DNA of 64,000 nucleotides from Terriglobales bacterium (GTDB lineage: Bacteria; Acidobacteriota; Terriglobia; Bryobacterales; Bryobacteraceae), in the NCBI GenBank assembly GCA_027485675.1, contig JAIXQP010000033.1:248001-312000 (forward strand), read 5' to 3'. Below, piece after piece: positions 1-8,802 of this stretch (the first letter of the stretch is position 1; each line of letters begins with the position of its first letter). Under the pieces are notes generated by a model that was given only the letters and a program-made list of their open reading frames with translations, did not search any database and was not told the origin of the DNA. A program made the translations under genes and the position numbers.

Positions 1-30
1 CTTCCGGCGGAACCTGGGCGCGCCGTTCGT

Positions 31-1032
31 TTGGACGTATCCGGAATGAAGTATCCCGGCCGGCTTCCGACCGAGGTCTCGAGCCTCGCTACCTTAGTTG
101 TCTTGATGCTGCTGGCCCGCCTGGGGATGGATCCGATCCCGCGGCACCTGCCCTATGCTCCGTTTCCGGAGGGCCTGAGCGAGGCGGCGCCGTGGCTGTT
201 CCTGGGCGGGGCGTTGCTCGTGCTCAGCCAACGATACGTGCAGATGGGGGCTTTGCTGGCCGGGGCGGGGCTGCTGCTGAAGGTGCTGGGGAATATGCCG
301 CTGTTTAGTAACGGTCGGTTACTCGACGGACTGACTCTGCTGCTGATTGGGTTGTATACGCCGCGCTGGGGCTTGGGGCCCTTGCGGGCGCAGTACTGCC
401 TCGTGTATTTCGGAGCGGTGCTGAGTAAATTGATCGACGGCGATTGGTGGAACGGGGCGTTTGTGAACGCGACGCTGGACTATCACCGGCCGGGGGCGGT
501 GGCGGAGGCGCTGGCGCCGCTGGCGCCGTGGGCGGGATGGGTGACGATGGCGACGGAGGCGGCGATCGGGACGGGCCTGGCGATTCCGGCGCTGCGGCCG
601 GCGGCGGTGGTGCTGACCGCGGTGTTTCATACCGGGCTGCTGGTGCTGCTGCGGGAGGATTTCGCCACCTTCTACTACACGGTTTCGTTGAGCGCCTGCC
701 TGCTGTTTTTGGAGTGGCCGGCGGTGCTGGCGGTGCGGATTCCGCGAGAGGGGTTCGTGTTTCTTGCGCGGAGGTCGGTGTTTACGAGCTTGCAGGCCGC
801 GCCGGTGGAGCGGGGCAGTTGGCAGGTGCGGTTTGCGAACTACCGGTATGAAGGCCCAGCCGCGTTGGGGCTGCTGTTGTTCGCCAATTTCCCGGTGTTG
901 GCGTTGCTGGTGGCGGGGGTGGCGTTGGTCAGCCGGCGCGGGTACGGCACGGTGCGGGAGGTGGTGCTGGTGGCATGTGTTGGGTTGGCGGTGGGGGTGT
1001 GGCGGTGGCGGAAGCAGGAGAAACGGACTTGA
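31..1032 (+). CDS. HTTM-like polytopic membrane protein
   Basis: Integral membrane protein with about seven to eight hydrophobic segments. The central part (YFGAVLSKLIDGDWWNG, then a run of helices with FHTGLL) resembles the HTTM/vitamin-K-dependent-carboxylase-like membrane fold, but no catalytic function can be assigned. The frame is open to the left edge. A TTG at 31 and an ATG at 46 are candidate starts and neither has a clear ribosome binding site, so the N-terminus is uncertain. It overlaps the next gene by four bases (TTGA) and heads a run of overlapping glycan-type genes, which suggests a role in the same surface pathway (inference). Confidence 0.6.
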   Translation: MDVSGMKYPGRLPTEVSSLATLVVLMLLARLGMDPIPRHLPYAPFPEGLSEAAPWLFLGGALLVLSQRYVQMGALLAGAGLLLKVLGNMPLFSNGRLLDGLTLLLIGLYTPRWGLGPLRAQYCLVYFGAVLSKLIDGDWWNGAFVNATLDYHRPGAVAEALAPLAPWAGWVTMATEAAIGTGLAIPALRPAAVVLTAVFHTGLLVLLREDFATFYYTVSLSACLLFLEWPAVLAVRIPREGFVFLARRSVFTSLQAAPVERGSWQVRFANYRYEGPAALGLLLFANFPVLALLVAGVALVSRRGYGTVREVVLVACVGLAVGVWRWRKQEKRT

Positions 1033-1946
1033 CGCGGGTGCTGGTGACCGGGGCGGGCGGATTCGTGGGGTCGCGGCTGGTGCGGCGATTGCAGGAGACG
1101 GGCGGCTACGATCCGTTTGCGATGGTGCGGCCGGGCGGGGCGCGGTCGCCGCTCGCCGAGAGCCGGACGCTGGTTTGCGACGTGACGGACCGGGGGGCGA
1201 CGGAGGCGGCGGTGCGGGCGTGCCGGCCGGAGGTGATCCTCCACGGGGCGATGGCCGGCGGGCATCCGGCGACGGCGGAGGACCGGCTGCGGTTTGCGGC
1301 GGTGGCGATTAGCGGGACGCTGCACCTGGCCGAGGCGGCGTTGGCGGTGGGGGTGCGGCGGTTCGTGCATCTGGGGAGTTTCTTGAGCTACCAGGCGCAG
1401 GAGCGGCCGGTGAGCGAGCAGGACCCGCTCGCACCGCGGACGTTTCGGGGAGCGGCGAAGACGGGGGCCGCGGTGCTGCTGCACCAGTACGCGGCTACCT
1501 GCGGGTTGCCGCTGACGAAGCTGCGGATCTTCTCGGTGTACGGGCCGGGGGAGGGGGCGCGGCGGTTTATTCCGGCCGTTCTGCGGGCGGCGCGGGAGGG
1601 GACGACGCTACCGCTGGCGCCGCTGCCGCGGCATGACTTTGTGTATGTCGAAGATGTAGTGGACGCTTGCCTGGCGGCGGCGGAGCGGGAGGTGGAGGCC
1701 GGAGCGATTTACAACATCGGCGGGGGCGTGAGCTACCGGAACGAGGAAGTCGTGGCCGAGGCGGAGGCGGCGACGGGGCGGCGGATTGCGACGGACCGGG
1801 ACGCGTATCCGCCGTCGCCCGCGGACGGTTCCTTCTGGCAGGCGGAGATCGGGAAGGCGGAGCGGGAACTGGGATGGCGGCCGCGCCACTCCTTGCGGCA
1901 GGGGCTGGAGGCGTATTGGGAATGGATGCGATCGACATCAGCGTAG
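1029..1946 (+). CDS. NAD-dependent epimerase/dehydratase family protein (extended SDR), atypical active site
   Basis: Extended short-chain dehydrogenase, about 305 residues, of the kind that modifies NDP-sugars. The N-terminal Rossmann motif TGAGGFVGS is intact, and the family landmarks LRIFSVYGPGE and YNIGGG follow. The usual YxxxK catalytic motif aligns with RGAAK at 1446-1460: lysine is kept but the tyrosine is replaced by arginine, so normal oxidoreductase chemistry is doubtful. I chose the TTG at 1029 because it forms a TTGA overlap with the upstream stop and has GGAG just upstream. An ATG at 975 would add 18 low-complexity residues. It lies second in the glycan operon and overlaps the following glycosyltransferase by 25 bases. 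Confidence 0.85.
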   Translation: MTRVLVTGAGGFVGSRLVRRLQETGGYDPFAMVRPGGARSPLAESRTLVCDVTDRGATEAAVRACRPEVILHGAMAGGHPATAEDRLRFAAVAISGTLHLAEAALAVGVRRFVHLGSFLSYQAQERPVSEQDPLAPRTFRGAAKTGAAVLLHQYAATCGLPLTKLRIFSVYGPGEGARRFIPAVLRAAREGTTLPLAPLPRHDFVYVEDVVDACLAAAEREVEAGAIYNIGGGVSYRNEEVVAEAEAATGRRIATDRDAYPPSPADGSFWQAEIGKAERELGWRPRHSLRQGLEAYWEWMRSTSA

Positions 1947-2620
1947 TGCTGCCGCTTTACCGGACGGCGGCAACGCTCGAGGAGCTGCATCGGCGATTGA
2001 CGGCGGTGCTGGCGGGGCGGACGGAGCGATACGAACTGATCCTGGTGGACGACGGGTGCCCGGCGGGGAGCGGGGCGGTGGCGGCGCGGCTGGCGGCGGG
2101 GGATGGCCACGTGCGGCACCTGACGAACGAACGGAACCGGGGGCAGCAGTGGACGGTGTTTCGAGGGGTGGGAGAGGCGCGGGGTGCGGTGGTGGCGATT
2201 CTGGACGCGGACCTGCAGGACCCGCCCGAGCAGTTGCCTGTGTTGCTCGATACGCTGGCGGAAGGCCGGGCGGAGGCGGTGTTTGCGGCGCGGCAGGGGC
2301 AGTATCAGAGATGGACGCGGATGGTGACCTCACGGGTGTTCAAGGGGTTGTTGCAGGTTTGGCTGGGGGTGCCGCGCGGGGCGGGATCGTACGTGGTAAT
2401 GACGCGGCGGATGGCGGACCGGGTGTTGCGGATGCGGGTGCGATCGCCGTACATGCTGGCGCTTTTGGGCGGGTCGGGGCTGCCGCTGGGGGCGGTGCCG
2501 ATGGAGCGGCCGCGGCGGCCGGAGGGGGATTCGGCGTACTCCACGTGGCGGCGGGTGCGGTTCGCCGCCAATGCTATTCTGGCTGCTGGCGAAGTTAGAT
2601 GGCGCAACCAGGACCGATAA
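1922..2620 (+). CDS. family 2 glycosyltransferase (polyprenyl-phosphate sugar synthase type)
   Basis: GT-A fold glycosyltransferase of 232 residues. The N-terminus ISVVLPLYR, the nucleotide-binding VDDGCP and the metal-binding LDADLQDPPE are in the order and spacing seen in DPM1/ArnC/GtrB-like enzymes, which load a sugar from a nucleotide donor onto a polyprenyl phosphate at the inner face of the cytoplasmic membrane. Unlike ArnC or GtrB it has no C-terminal membrane pair, so it resembles the soluble DPM1 form. The start is the ATG at 1922 because the conserved N-terminus begins there; the gene overlaps the epimerase by 25 bases and the next gene by 22. It probably supplies the lipid-linked donor for the GT39-like enzyme at 4846-6237 (inference). 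Confidence 0.88.
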   Translation: MDAIDISVVLPLYRTAATLEELHRRLTAVLAGRTERYELILVDDGCPAGSGAVAARLAAGDGHVRHLTNERNRGQQWTVFRGVGEARGAVVAILDADLQDPPEQLPVLLDTLAEGRAEAVFAARQGQYQRWTRMVTSRVFKGLLQVWLGVPRGAGSYVVMTRRMADRVLRMRVRSPYMLALLGGSGLPLGAVPMERPRRPEGDSAYSTWRRVRFAANAILAAGEVRWRNQDR

Positions 2621-3324
2621 TCGACATCCATAACGAGGCGCAGCGGAGCTATTACAGCGGCCGGAAGTTGCACGCTAATATCGCGCCGGTCGAGACGCCG
2701 TACGTGACGCGGCACCTGGACGAGGTGCTGGCGACGGCGGCGCCGGGGGCGGGAGCGCGGATCCTGGATTTGGGGTGCGGCGCCGGGCGGCACGCCGTGC
2801 TGCTGCAGGCGCGGGGTTACCGGGTGGAGGGGCTGGACTTATCGGCCGATTTGCTTCGCAATCTGCCGCCGGAGATTCCGGCGCATTGCGCGGACGCGGC
2901 GGCGCCGCCGGCGGAGCTGCGGGGGCAGTTCGATGTCGTGCTGGGCTTTTTCATGCTGCACCATCTGCTCGATTTGCGGGCGGCATTTGGCGGGGTGGCA
3001 GCGCTGCTGAAGCCTGGGGGGCGGGCGGTGTTTATTGAGCCCAACCCCTACAATCCGCTCTACTACGTGCAGATTGCGTTGACTCCGCACATGCGGTGGC
3101 ACGCGGAGCGGGGCATTTTGAACATGCGGACGGCGGAGATTTTTCCGGCGTTGACGGGGGCGGGGCTGCGCGCCCCGGCGGTGCGGCGGTTAGGATTCCT
3201 GCCGCCGTTTTTGCGGAACCGGAGTTGGGGCGGAGCGGTGGATGCGGCGGCGGAGCGGGTAGGTTGGCTTGAACCGGTGCTGCCGTTTCAGATCTTTTCA
3301 GCGATGAAGCCCGATGCCCGTTGA
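2599..3324 (+). CDS. class I SAM-dependent methyltransferase
   Basis: Methyltransferase of 241 residues. SAM-binding motif I is ILDLGCGAGRHAVLL, followed by GYRVEGLDLS and the post-motif GFFMLHHLLD, then LLKPGGRAVFIEPNPYNP, as in UbiE/Methyltransf_11-type enzymes. The acceptor cannot be read from sequence; the glycan-operon setting suggests a sugar or a lipid-linked intermediate. It begins inside the end of the glycosyltransferase gene and overlaps the next methyltransferase by 11 bases, so co-translation is likely. Confidence 0.85.
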   Translation: MAQPGPIIDIHNEAQRSYYSGRKLHANIAPVETPYVTRHLDEVLATAAPGAGARILDLGCGAGRHAVLLQARGYRVEGLDLSADLLRNLPPEIPAHCADAAAPPAELRGQFDVVLGFFMLHHLLDLRAAFGGVAALLKPGGRAVFIEPNPYNPLYYVQIALTPHMRWHAERGILNMRTAEIFPALTGAGLRAPAVRRLGFLPPFLRNRSWGGAVDAAAERVGWLEPVLPFQIFSAMKPDAR

Positions 3325-4060
3325 GAAGCCTTCCTTTACCGACGACCGCATAGAACGGTTGATCGAGATGGAGCGGGAGCACTTCTGGTTCGCGGGGCGG
3401 CGGATCCTGGTGGATGCGCTGCTGCGGCGGCACGCGCCGGGGCGGGGCGCGGAGTTGGTGGACGTGGGGGTAGGCGGGGGCTACTACGCGGAACTGCTGA
3501 GCGAACGGGGCTACCGGGTGACGGCGGTGGACTTTTTGGCCGGAGGGCTGCGGCGGCTGGGGACGGTGGCGCCGGCGGTCCGGCGGTTGCGATCGACCGC
3601 CGAACAGTTGGCGATGCGGGACGGGGCCTTTGACTGCGCGCTGGCGCTGGACGTGTTGGAGCATACCGACGACGAGCCGGCGGCGGCCGAGCTTTACCGG
3701 ATTCTGCGGCCGGGCGGGGTGGCCGTGGTGACCGTGCCGGCGTTTTCGTGGCTGTGGAGCTACCGCGACGAGGCGGCGGGACACAAACGGCGGTACACCC
3801 GGCGGGGGTTGGAGGAGTTGTTGCGCGGGGCGGGATTTGCCGTGCGGCAGGCGGGTTACTACGGGTGTTTATTGTTGCCGTTGACGGCGCTGAGCCGGTT
3901 TGCCGGGCGCGTGACGCCGGCGACGCGCGACATGGAAGACGTGCCGCCGTGGGCGGTGAATCAGATATTTCGGGCGATTAACTGCGGGGAGGCGCGGGTG
4001 GGGACTCGACTGGCTTGGCCGGTGGGATCGACGGTGTTTGCCTGTGTGGAGAAGCGATAG
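3314..4060 (+). CDS. class I SAM-dependent methyltransferase
   Basis: Second methyltransferase of 248 residues, not a close copy of the first. It starts with EREHFWFAGRRILVDALL, common in methyltransferases of polysaccharide clusters. Motif I is VDVGVGGGYYAELL, with the acidic VTAVDF and a later ALDVLEHTDDE. The LRPGGVAVVTVPAF strand and a C-terminal hydrophobic stretch (GCLLLPLTALSRF) fit members that act near the membrane. It overlaps the upstream gene by 11 bases and is followed three bases later by the aldolase gene. The substrate is unknown. Confidence 0.85.
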   Translation: MPVEKPSFTDDRIERLIEMEREHFWFAGRRILVDALLRRHAPGRGAELVDVGVGGGYYAELLSERGYRVTAVDFLAGGLRRLGTVAPAVRRLRSTAEQLAMRDGAFDCALALDVLEHTDDEPAAAELYRILRPGGVAVVTVPAFSWLWSYRDEAAGHKRRYTRRGLEELLRGAGFAVRQAGYYGCLLLPLTALSRFAGRVTPATRDMEDVPPWAVNQIFRAINCGEARVGTRLAWPVGSTVFACVEKR

Positions 4061-4063
4061 AGC

Positions 4064-4858
4064 GTGAAGGAAGCGGGATTCGAACTGCTGGTATTCACCG
4101 TGGATCCGGAGCGCGCGGCAGCCGTGCTGGCGGCGGGCGCGGCGGCGATCGTGGTGGATTGGGAGAACCAGGACAAGTACACCCGGCAGGCGGGGGCGGA
4201 CACGGAGATCAACCACCACGGGGTGGCAGAGCTGTGCGCGGTGCGGGCGGCTTGTGCGGGACGGGTGATCTGCCGGGTGAACGGGATGCGCGAGGGATGG
4301 GAGCGGGAGGTGGAGACCGCCCTGGCGGCGGGGGCGGACGAGATCTTGCTGCCGATGGTAGGGAGCCGGGCGGAGGTGGAGGCGCTTTGCGGATTGCTGC
4401 AGGGGCGGGCGGAAGCGTCCATTCTCCTGGAGACGCGGGCGGGGTTGGCGGTGGCCGGCGAGTTAGGGGAGCTGCCGCTGCGGCGGGTTTACGTGGGATT
4501 GAACGATCTGGCGATTGATCTCGGCAACCGGAACCTGTTTACGCCGGTGGCGAACGGGACGTTGGACGCCTGCCGGGCGCAGGTGCGGGCGCCGTTTGGC
4601 TTTGGAGGATTGACGGTGCCGGAGGGCGGGGCGCCGATTCCGTGCCAGTTGCTTGCGGGGGAGTTGAGCCGGTTGAGGTGTTCGTTTGCGTTTTTGCGGC
4701 GATCGTTTTGGCGGGACACGGCGGGACGGGAGTTGGGGACGGAGGTGCGGCGGATTCTGGCGATGATGGAGGCGGCGCGGGGGCGGACGGCGGAAGCGGT
4801 GGCGGCCGATCGCGAGGCGTTTCAACGGGCGGTGGAGAGCGCGCAGTGGCCGGGCTGA
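4064..4858 (+). CDS. HpcH/HpaI aldolase / citrate lyase beta-like protein
   Basis: TIM-barrel protein of 264 residues starting at a GTG. Features of the HpcH/HpaI superfamily are VVDWEN near residue 31, CRVNG near 70, ADEILLPMV near 91, LLETRAGL with glutamate 123, and VGLNDLAIDLG with aspartates at about 148 and 152. Members cleave or form C-C bonds in 2-oxo or CoA-thioester substrates with a divalent metal. Within a glycan cluster it may make or break a 2-keto acid sugar precursor (inference). The start lies three bases after the methyltransferase stop, and the end overlaps the membrane glycosyltransferase by 13 bases. Confidence 0.78.
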   Translation: MKEAGFELLVFTVDPERAAAVLAAGAAAIVVDWENQDKYTRQAGADTEINHHGVAELCAVRAACAGRVICRVNGMREGWEREVETALAAGADEILLPMVGSRAEVEALCGLLQGRAEASILLETRAGLAVAGELGELPLRRVYVGLNDLAIDLGNRNLFTPVANGTLDACRAQVRAPFGFGGLTVPEGGAPIPCQLLAGELSRLRCSFAFLRRSFWRDTAGRELGTEVRRILAMMEAARGRTAEAVAADREAFQRAVESAQWPG

Positions 4859-6237
4859 ACCGCGGCCGTTACCTGATGGCGGTGACCGCGACGGCGATCG
4901 CCTTGGCGGGGTTGCTTTACCTTGGGCAGCGGCCAGCCGGTGCGGCGGTGGATGCGGCGTGGATGGCGCACGTGGCGGGGCGCGTGGCGGCGGGGGAGGT
5001 GCTGTATCGGGATACGTTTTGCGGAGTGACGCCGCTGGCGTTCTGGATTCAGGCGCTGGCGGGGGAGTGGTTCGGGCACACGGTGGGGACGGTGCGGGGG
5101 ATGCTGCATGCGCTGTTTGTGGCGCAGGTGCTGCTCGTGGCCTTGATTGGGGAGACGATGGGAGTTTCGCGGTTGGCGATGGGCGCCGGGTTGGGCGGGA
5201 TGGTGCTCTGGGCGGCGCCGCTGACCAGTTCGACGTACTCGGCATGGGGGGTGGTGTTTCTGCTGGGAGCGTTTTGGGCCGCGGCGCAGGCGCCCGCGGA
5301 CCGGCGGTGGGCGTACGGAGCGGGTGTGAGCGCGGCGCTGGCGTTTGGAGCCAAGCAGAACGTGGGACTGCTGGCGTTGGCGATGATTGTGGTGCTGTCG
5401 CCGCGGGCGAGCGGGCGGATGGTGGCGGGATTCGGCGCGGTGGTGGTGGCGATCGCCTTACTGGTAGGAGCCTCCGGGGGCTGGGAGGAGTTTGTGTACC
5501 AGTGTTTCACTGGGAAGGTGACCTATCTGCAAAAGGCGGGGGTTTCCTACTGGCGGGGGGTGGACTGGAGACCGCGGGCGATTCTGTATCTGCTTCCGCT
5601 GGGGTTGGTGGGGCTGGTGGGAGTCCGGAAATGGTGGCCTCTGGTCCTGTTGGGAGTCGTGTCGCTGGCGGCGGTGTATCCGCGGCCGGACCCCGTCCAC
5701 ATCGTGATGGCGGCGCCGGGATTGGTGCTGGCGGCGGCGGCCGTGGCGGCACGCCACTACTGGCTCACGCGGGGAGCGGTGTTGGTGATGGTGGTGTTAC
5801 TGGTGGCGCAGATCGGGGCGGAAGTGTATTGGGTCTCGCAGAAGGGGCCGGCCGTGGTGCTGCACCAGCGGGGACTCCGCGGAGATCGATTGGAAAAGCA
5901 GGACGCCGAGCGGATCGCCAAGGATTTGGCGGCGCTCGGGAGCTATGGCGCCGGGCGGCCACTGTTTTTGTTGCATCCGGATGCCGCGTTCTTCTATGCG
6001 GGGACAGGATTGAAGAACCCGTTGCGATACGACTATCCGCTGGCGACGACGTTTGGGCCGACGGGGCAGGCGCGGGTGGGAGCGGCGATTCGGGCGGGGG
6101 AGATCCGGGAGGTGTGCCTGTTGGAGTCTCCGTGGCCGGAGCTGCCGCCGGAGGAGTTAATCGCGACGGTGCGGACGGCGATGCGCCCGGCGGAGGAGTT
6201 ACCGGGGGCGCCGTGCCGGCTCTACCGGCGGCCATGA
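4846..6237 (+). CDS. GT39-like polytopic membrane glycosyltransferase
   Basis: Membrane protein of about 463 residues with around eleven hydrophobic segments. The first external loop carries DAAWMAHVAGRVAAGEVLYRD, the place and form of the catalytic-acid loop in the PMT/ArnT/GT39 superfamily, which transfer sugars from polyprenyl phosphate to acceptors outside the cytoplasmic membrane. A soluble C-terminal tail follows the last helix at about residue 330. I chose the GTG at 4846 because GGAG lies upstream and the preceding gene ends at 4858; an ATG at 4876 is an alternative. It probably uses the donor made by the GT2 enzyme at 1922-2620. Confidence 0.78.
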   Translation: MAGLNRGRYLMAVTATAIALAGLLYLGQRPAGAAVDAAWMAHVAGRVAAGEVLYRDTFCGVTPLAFWIQALAGEWFGHTVGTVRGMLHALFVAQVLLVALIGETMGVSRLAMGAGLGGMVLWAAPLTSSTYSAWGVVFLLGAFWAAAQAPADRRWAYGAGVSAALAFGAKQNVGLLALAMIVVLSPRASGRMVAGFGAVVVAIALLVGASGGWEEFVYQCFTGKVTYLQKAGVSYWRGVDWRPRAILYLLPLGLVGLVGVRKWWPLVLLGVVSLAAVYPRPDPVHIVMAAPGLVLAAAAVAARHYWLTRGAVLVMVVLLVAQIGAEVYWVSQKGPAVVLHQRGLRGDRLEKQDAERIAKDLAALGSYGAGRPLFLLHPDAAFFYAGTGLKNPLRYDYPLATTFGPTGQARVGAAIRAGEIREVCLLESPWPELPPEELIATVRTAMRPAEELPGAPCRLYRRP

Positions 6238-6271
6238 CGGTGGCCGGGGCCGGCTGCTACTGTGGGTCGAT

Positions 6272-6869
6272 ATGGCTGCGTCCCGATTTCAGCGTTTGAC
6301 CGTGTTTTGTGGTTCGAGTTCCGGATTCGATCCGGCGTTTGTGGAGGTGGCGTTTGGCGTGGGGCGAACGCTGGCGGATTCGGGAATTGGGCTGGTTTAT
6401 GGCGGGGCTAAGGTGGGCCTGATGGGAGCGGTGGCGGACGGGTGCCTGGCGGGGGGCGGCAGTGTGATCGGGGTGCTGCCGGGATTCTTGCGGCATAAGG
6501 AGATTGCGCACGAGGGGCTGAGCGAGTTGATCGTCGTCGAAAGTATGCACGAGCGGAAACAGCGCATGCATGAGCTGTCCGATGGGGCGATGGCGCTGCC
6601 GGGCGGATTCGGCACGATCGAGGAGTATTTTGAACTGCTGACGTGGGCGCAGTTGGGACTGCACGAAAAGCCTGTGGGGGTTACTGAACTGGGATGGCTT
6701 TTTTGACGGGCTGTTGACGCTGACGGATACGATGGCGGCGCGCGGGTTATTGAAGCCCGTGAACCGGGAGATGCTGTTAGTGGGGGCGAGTGGGGAGGAG
6801 TTACTGGCGAAGATGGAGGGGTATGTGGCTCCCGTGGTGCGGAAGTGGATTGAGTTAGAAGAGGTGTAG
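6272..6869 (+). pseudogene. LOG-family nucleotide phosphoribohydrolase, frameshifted
   Basis: LOG/TIGR00730-type protein, a Rossmann-like hydrolase of nucleoside 5'-monophosphates (the cytokinin-activating family). Residues 10-130 are well conserved: VFCGSSSG, LVYGGAKVGLMG, ERKQRMHELSD and the signature PGGFGTIEE. After KPVG the frame shifts by one base near 6683. The first frame ends at 6706 (VTELGWLF), while the next frame reads LNWDGFFDGLLTLTDTMAAR and continues the family C-terminus to a TAG at 6867-6869. One extra base, probably the A at 6683, explains it. It could be sequence error or a real lesion. It converges on the SMP-30 gene with two bases between them. Confidence 0.88.
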
Positions 6870-6871
6870 GG

Positions 6872-7630
6872 CTAGAAGGTCCGGGTGCCGAAGGCCTTGG
6901 TTTGGAGGCGGTAGACCGTGGACGGCGTCGTGACGTAAAGCGTGGGTCCGCTGAGGGCGCAGTTGGTGGGGCGCTCGGGGGTGGGGATCTTGCCGAGCGG
7001 CTCTCCGTTTTTGGTGTAGACCTCGATGCCGTCGAGGCTGGCCATCCAGACGTTGCCGGCTTCGTCGGTTTTGAGGCCGTCGACGGTGAGAGGGGCGAAT
7101 GGCTTGCCGGGGCCGAGGCGGCCATCGGGGGCGATCGCGTGGATCCTGACGCCGCCGGCTTTGTAGTCGGCGACGTAGAGATGCTGCTGGTTCGGCGTGA
7201 GAGCGACGCCGTTGGGGCCAGGGGTTTCGGCGACAACGCGGACTTCGCCCTGGCGGGTGATCTGGTAGACGCGGCCCTTCGGGAGATCGGTGAAGTAGAT
7301 GCTGCCGTCGATGGCGTACACGAGGTCGTTGGGGCCTTGGAGGTCCTTGTCGGCGAGGACGGTGATCGATCCGTTCTTTTCGGTGCGGGTGACGCGGCCT
7401 CCTCCTTCGGCGGTGAGGAGGCGGCCCTGGTGATCAAACGTGAGGCCGTTGGCGCGGTTGCTGTTTTCGCGGAAGACCGTCAGTTTGCCCTGCTCCCACT
7501 TATGGATTCGTTGGTTGCGGATATCGGTGAAGAGTAAGTAGCCGCGGCGGCTATAGACAGGGCCTTCGGCGAGGGCGAAGCCGGTGGCGAGCTGAGTAAG
7601 TTTCTCGTTGGGATCGATGGGCAGGGGCAT
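6872..7630 (-). CDS. SMP-30/gluconolactonase family protein
   Basis: Six-bladed propeller lactonase of 252 residues. The metal ligands expected from regucalcin-type enzymes are present: Glu22 in AEGPV, Asn140 in GPNGVAL and Asp184 in VDGLKTDE, with Asn101 in GPNDLVY at the substrate side. It probably hydrolyses a sugar lactone; the exact substrate is not readable. There is no signal peptide. It is the last gene of the minus-strand operon, coupled to the upstream unknown gene by a TAATG overlap. Confidence 0.85.
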   Translation of the reverse strand: MPLPIDPNEKLTQLATGFALAEGPVYSRRGYLLFTDIRNQRIHKWEQGKLTVFRENSNRANGLTFDHQGRLLTAEGGGRVTRTEKNGSITVLADKDLQGPNDLVYAIDGSIYFTDLPKGRVYQITRQGEVRVVAETPGPNGVALTPNQQHLYVADYKAGGVRIHAIAPDGRLGPGKPFAPLTVDGLKTDEAGNVWMASLDGIEVYTKNGEPLGKIPTPERPTNCALSGPTLYVTTPSTVYRLQTKAFGTRTF

Positions 7631-8802
7631 TAGGATCCCTCCCCTTTGGCGTACCAGCTATCGCGCGGGGGCTTGTAGCTAATTGTGAGTTCCGGGGTTT
7701 CGATGCGTTTGCCTTTCTCGAAGCCGGACTGCATGAGGCTATCGAGGGCGCCGGAGACTAAGAGGGTGCGGCGGACATCGACGGCGGGCTGGCCGGTTTG
7801 GATCATCTGGGTGATGCCGTGGACGAGCATGGAGAAGTTATTCGAGTTTTCGATGGGGATATAGCAGAGGGTCGCTTGCGGGGGGCCGTGCTTGGGTTTG
7901 ACGGCGGCGATGTATTCGGAGACTCCGCTCAAGGCGAGGGTCGCGGCCTGGAAGCCATCGCGGTACTCGATGAGGCCGAGGACGGCCGTCATCTCTTCGG
8001 GGCGCTGGCCGGTGGGTTTGAGTTGGCGGGCGAGACAGGCGTCGAGGAGGTCGCGGCGCCAGAGGCCCTGTTTTTCGGCCTTCCAGACCTCTTCGCCCTT
8101 GAGGAGGCGGACGGCGCGGATGCCGGTTTCACCGCCACGGCGGCGTTCGACGAAGGCTTGCAGGGTTTCGAAGATGTGGAAGATGCCGCCATCGCCGAAC
8201 CAGCCGCCACCGATGGCAAGGGCGGAGTCCATGACGAGGCCGCGGGGCGGGTCGTATTCCGGGCGGCGGAAGGTGACGGGGACGCTGGAGCCGGCCATGA
8301 GCGGGAACTTCAGCTCCTGCGACCACTGGTGCATCTGGCGGGCCTTTTTCCAATCGTAGGAGAGGTGCTTGTCGACAAAGACGGGGCAGACCTGGCCGGA
8401 CTTCCGGAAGACGTTGACGACCTGTTCGAAGAACTCGTAGCGGGGGTAGAGGTGCTGGTCTTTTTCGTTGTGGGGGTAGTCGCCGTGTTCGCAGACGAGG
8501 ACGACGCCATCGACGGCGAGCTTGCCGGTGCCGAGGGTGAGGGCGCCGGCGATGTCTTTGGCGACGGGGACGTTGTAGGCGGCGGCGAGGCGTTGGCCGA
8601 TGTCGGCGGGGTGGATCTGGTCCATCCAGAGGGAGGCGACTTCAAAGGGGGGATCGTAGTGGGATTCGTGGATCCAGTAACCTTCAAGAAAGCGGGTGAT
8701 GAAGTTATCGGAGTGGGAGCGGACGTGGTAAGTGGAAGATAGGCAGGCGATGCGTTTCTTCCGCAGTTGGGCGGGCAGAACTAAGAACTGGCGGCGGTTC
8801 AT
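7630..8802 (-). CDS. protein of unknown function, Acidobacteria/Planctomycetes type
   Basis: A 390-residue protein I cannot assign to a named family. The N-terminus MNRRQFLVLPAQLRKKR has a Tat-like look but no following hydrophobic stretch, so export is uncertain. Histidine- and aspartate-rich conserved-looking blocks (STYHVRSHSDNF, VCEHGDYPHN, FVDKHLSYDW, DSALAIGGGWFGDGG) suggest a metal- or cofactor-binding enzyme; the glycine-rich and DVR segments faintly recall Gfo/Idh-type proteins. It is coupled at both ends: four bases overlap with the dipeptidase gene upstream and TAATG with the lactonase downstream, so it probably acts in the same catabolic or detoxifying route. Confidence 0.8.
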   Translation of the reverse strand: MNRRQFLVLPAQLRKKRIACLSSTYHVRSHSDNFITRFLEGYWIHESHYDPPFEVASLWMDQIHPADIGQRLAAAYNVPVAKDIAGALTLGTGKLAVDGVVLVCEHGDYPHNEKDQHLYPRYEFFEQVVNVFRKSGQVCPVFVDKHLSYDWKKARQMHQWSQELKFPLMAGSSVPVTFRRPEYDPPRGLVMDSALAIGGGWFGDGGIFHIFETLQAFVERRRGGETGIRAVRLLKGEEVWKAEKQGLWRRDLLDACLARQLKPTGQRPEEMTAVLGLIEYRDGFQAATLALSGVSEYIAAVKPKHGPPQATLCYIPIENSNNFSMLVHGITQMIQTGQPAVDVRRTLLVSGALDSLMQSGFEKGKRIETPELTISYKPPRDSWYAKGEGS

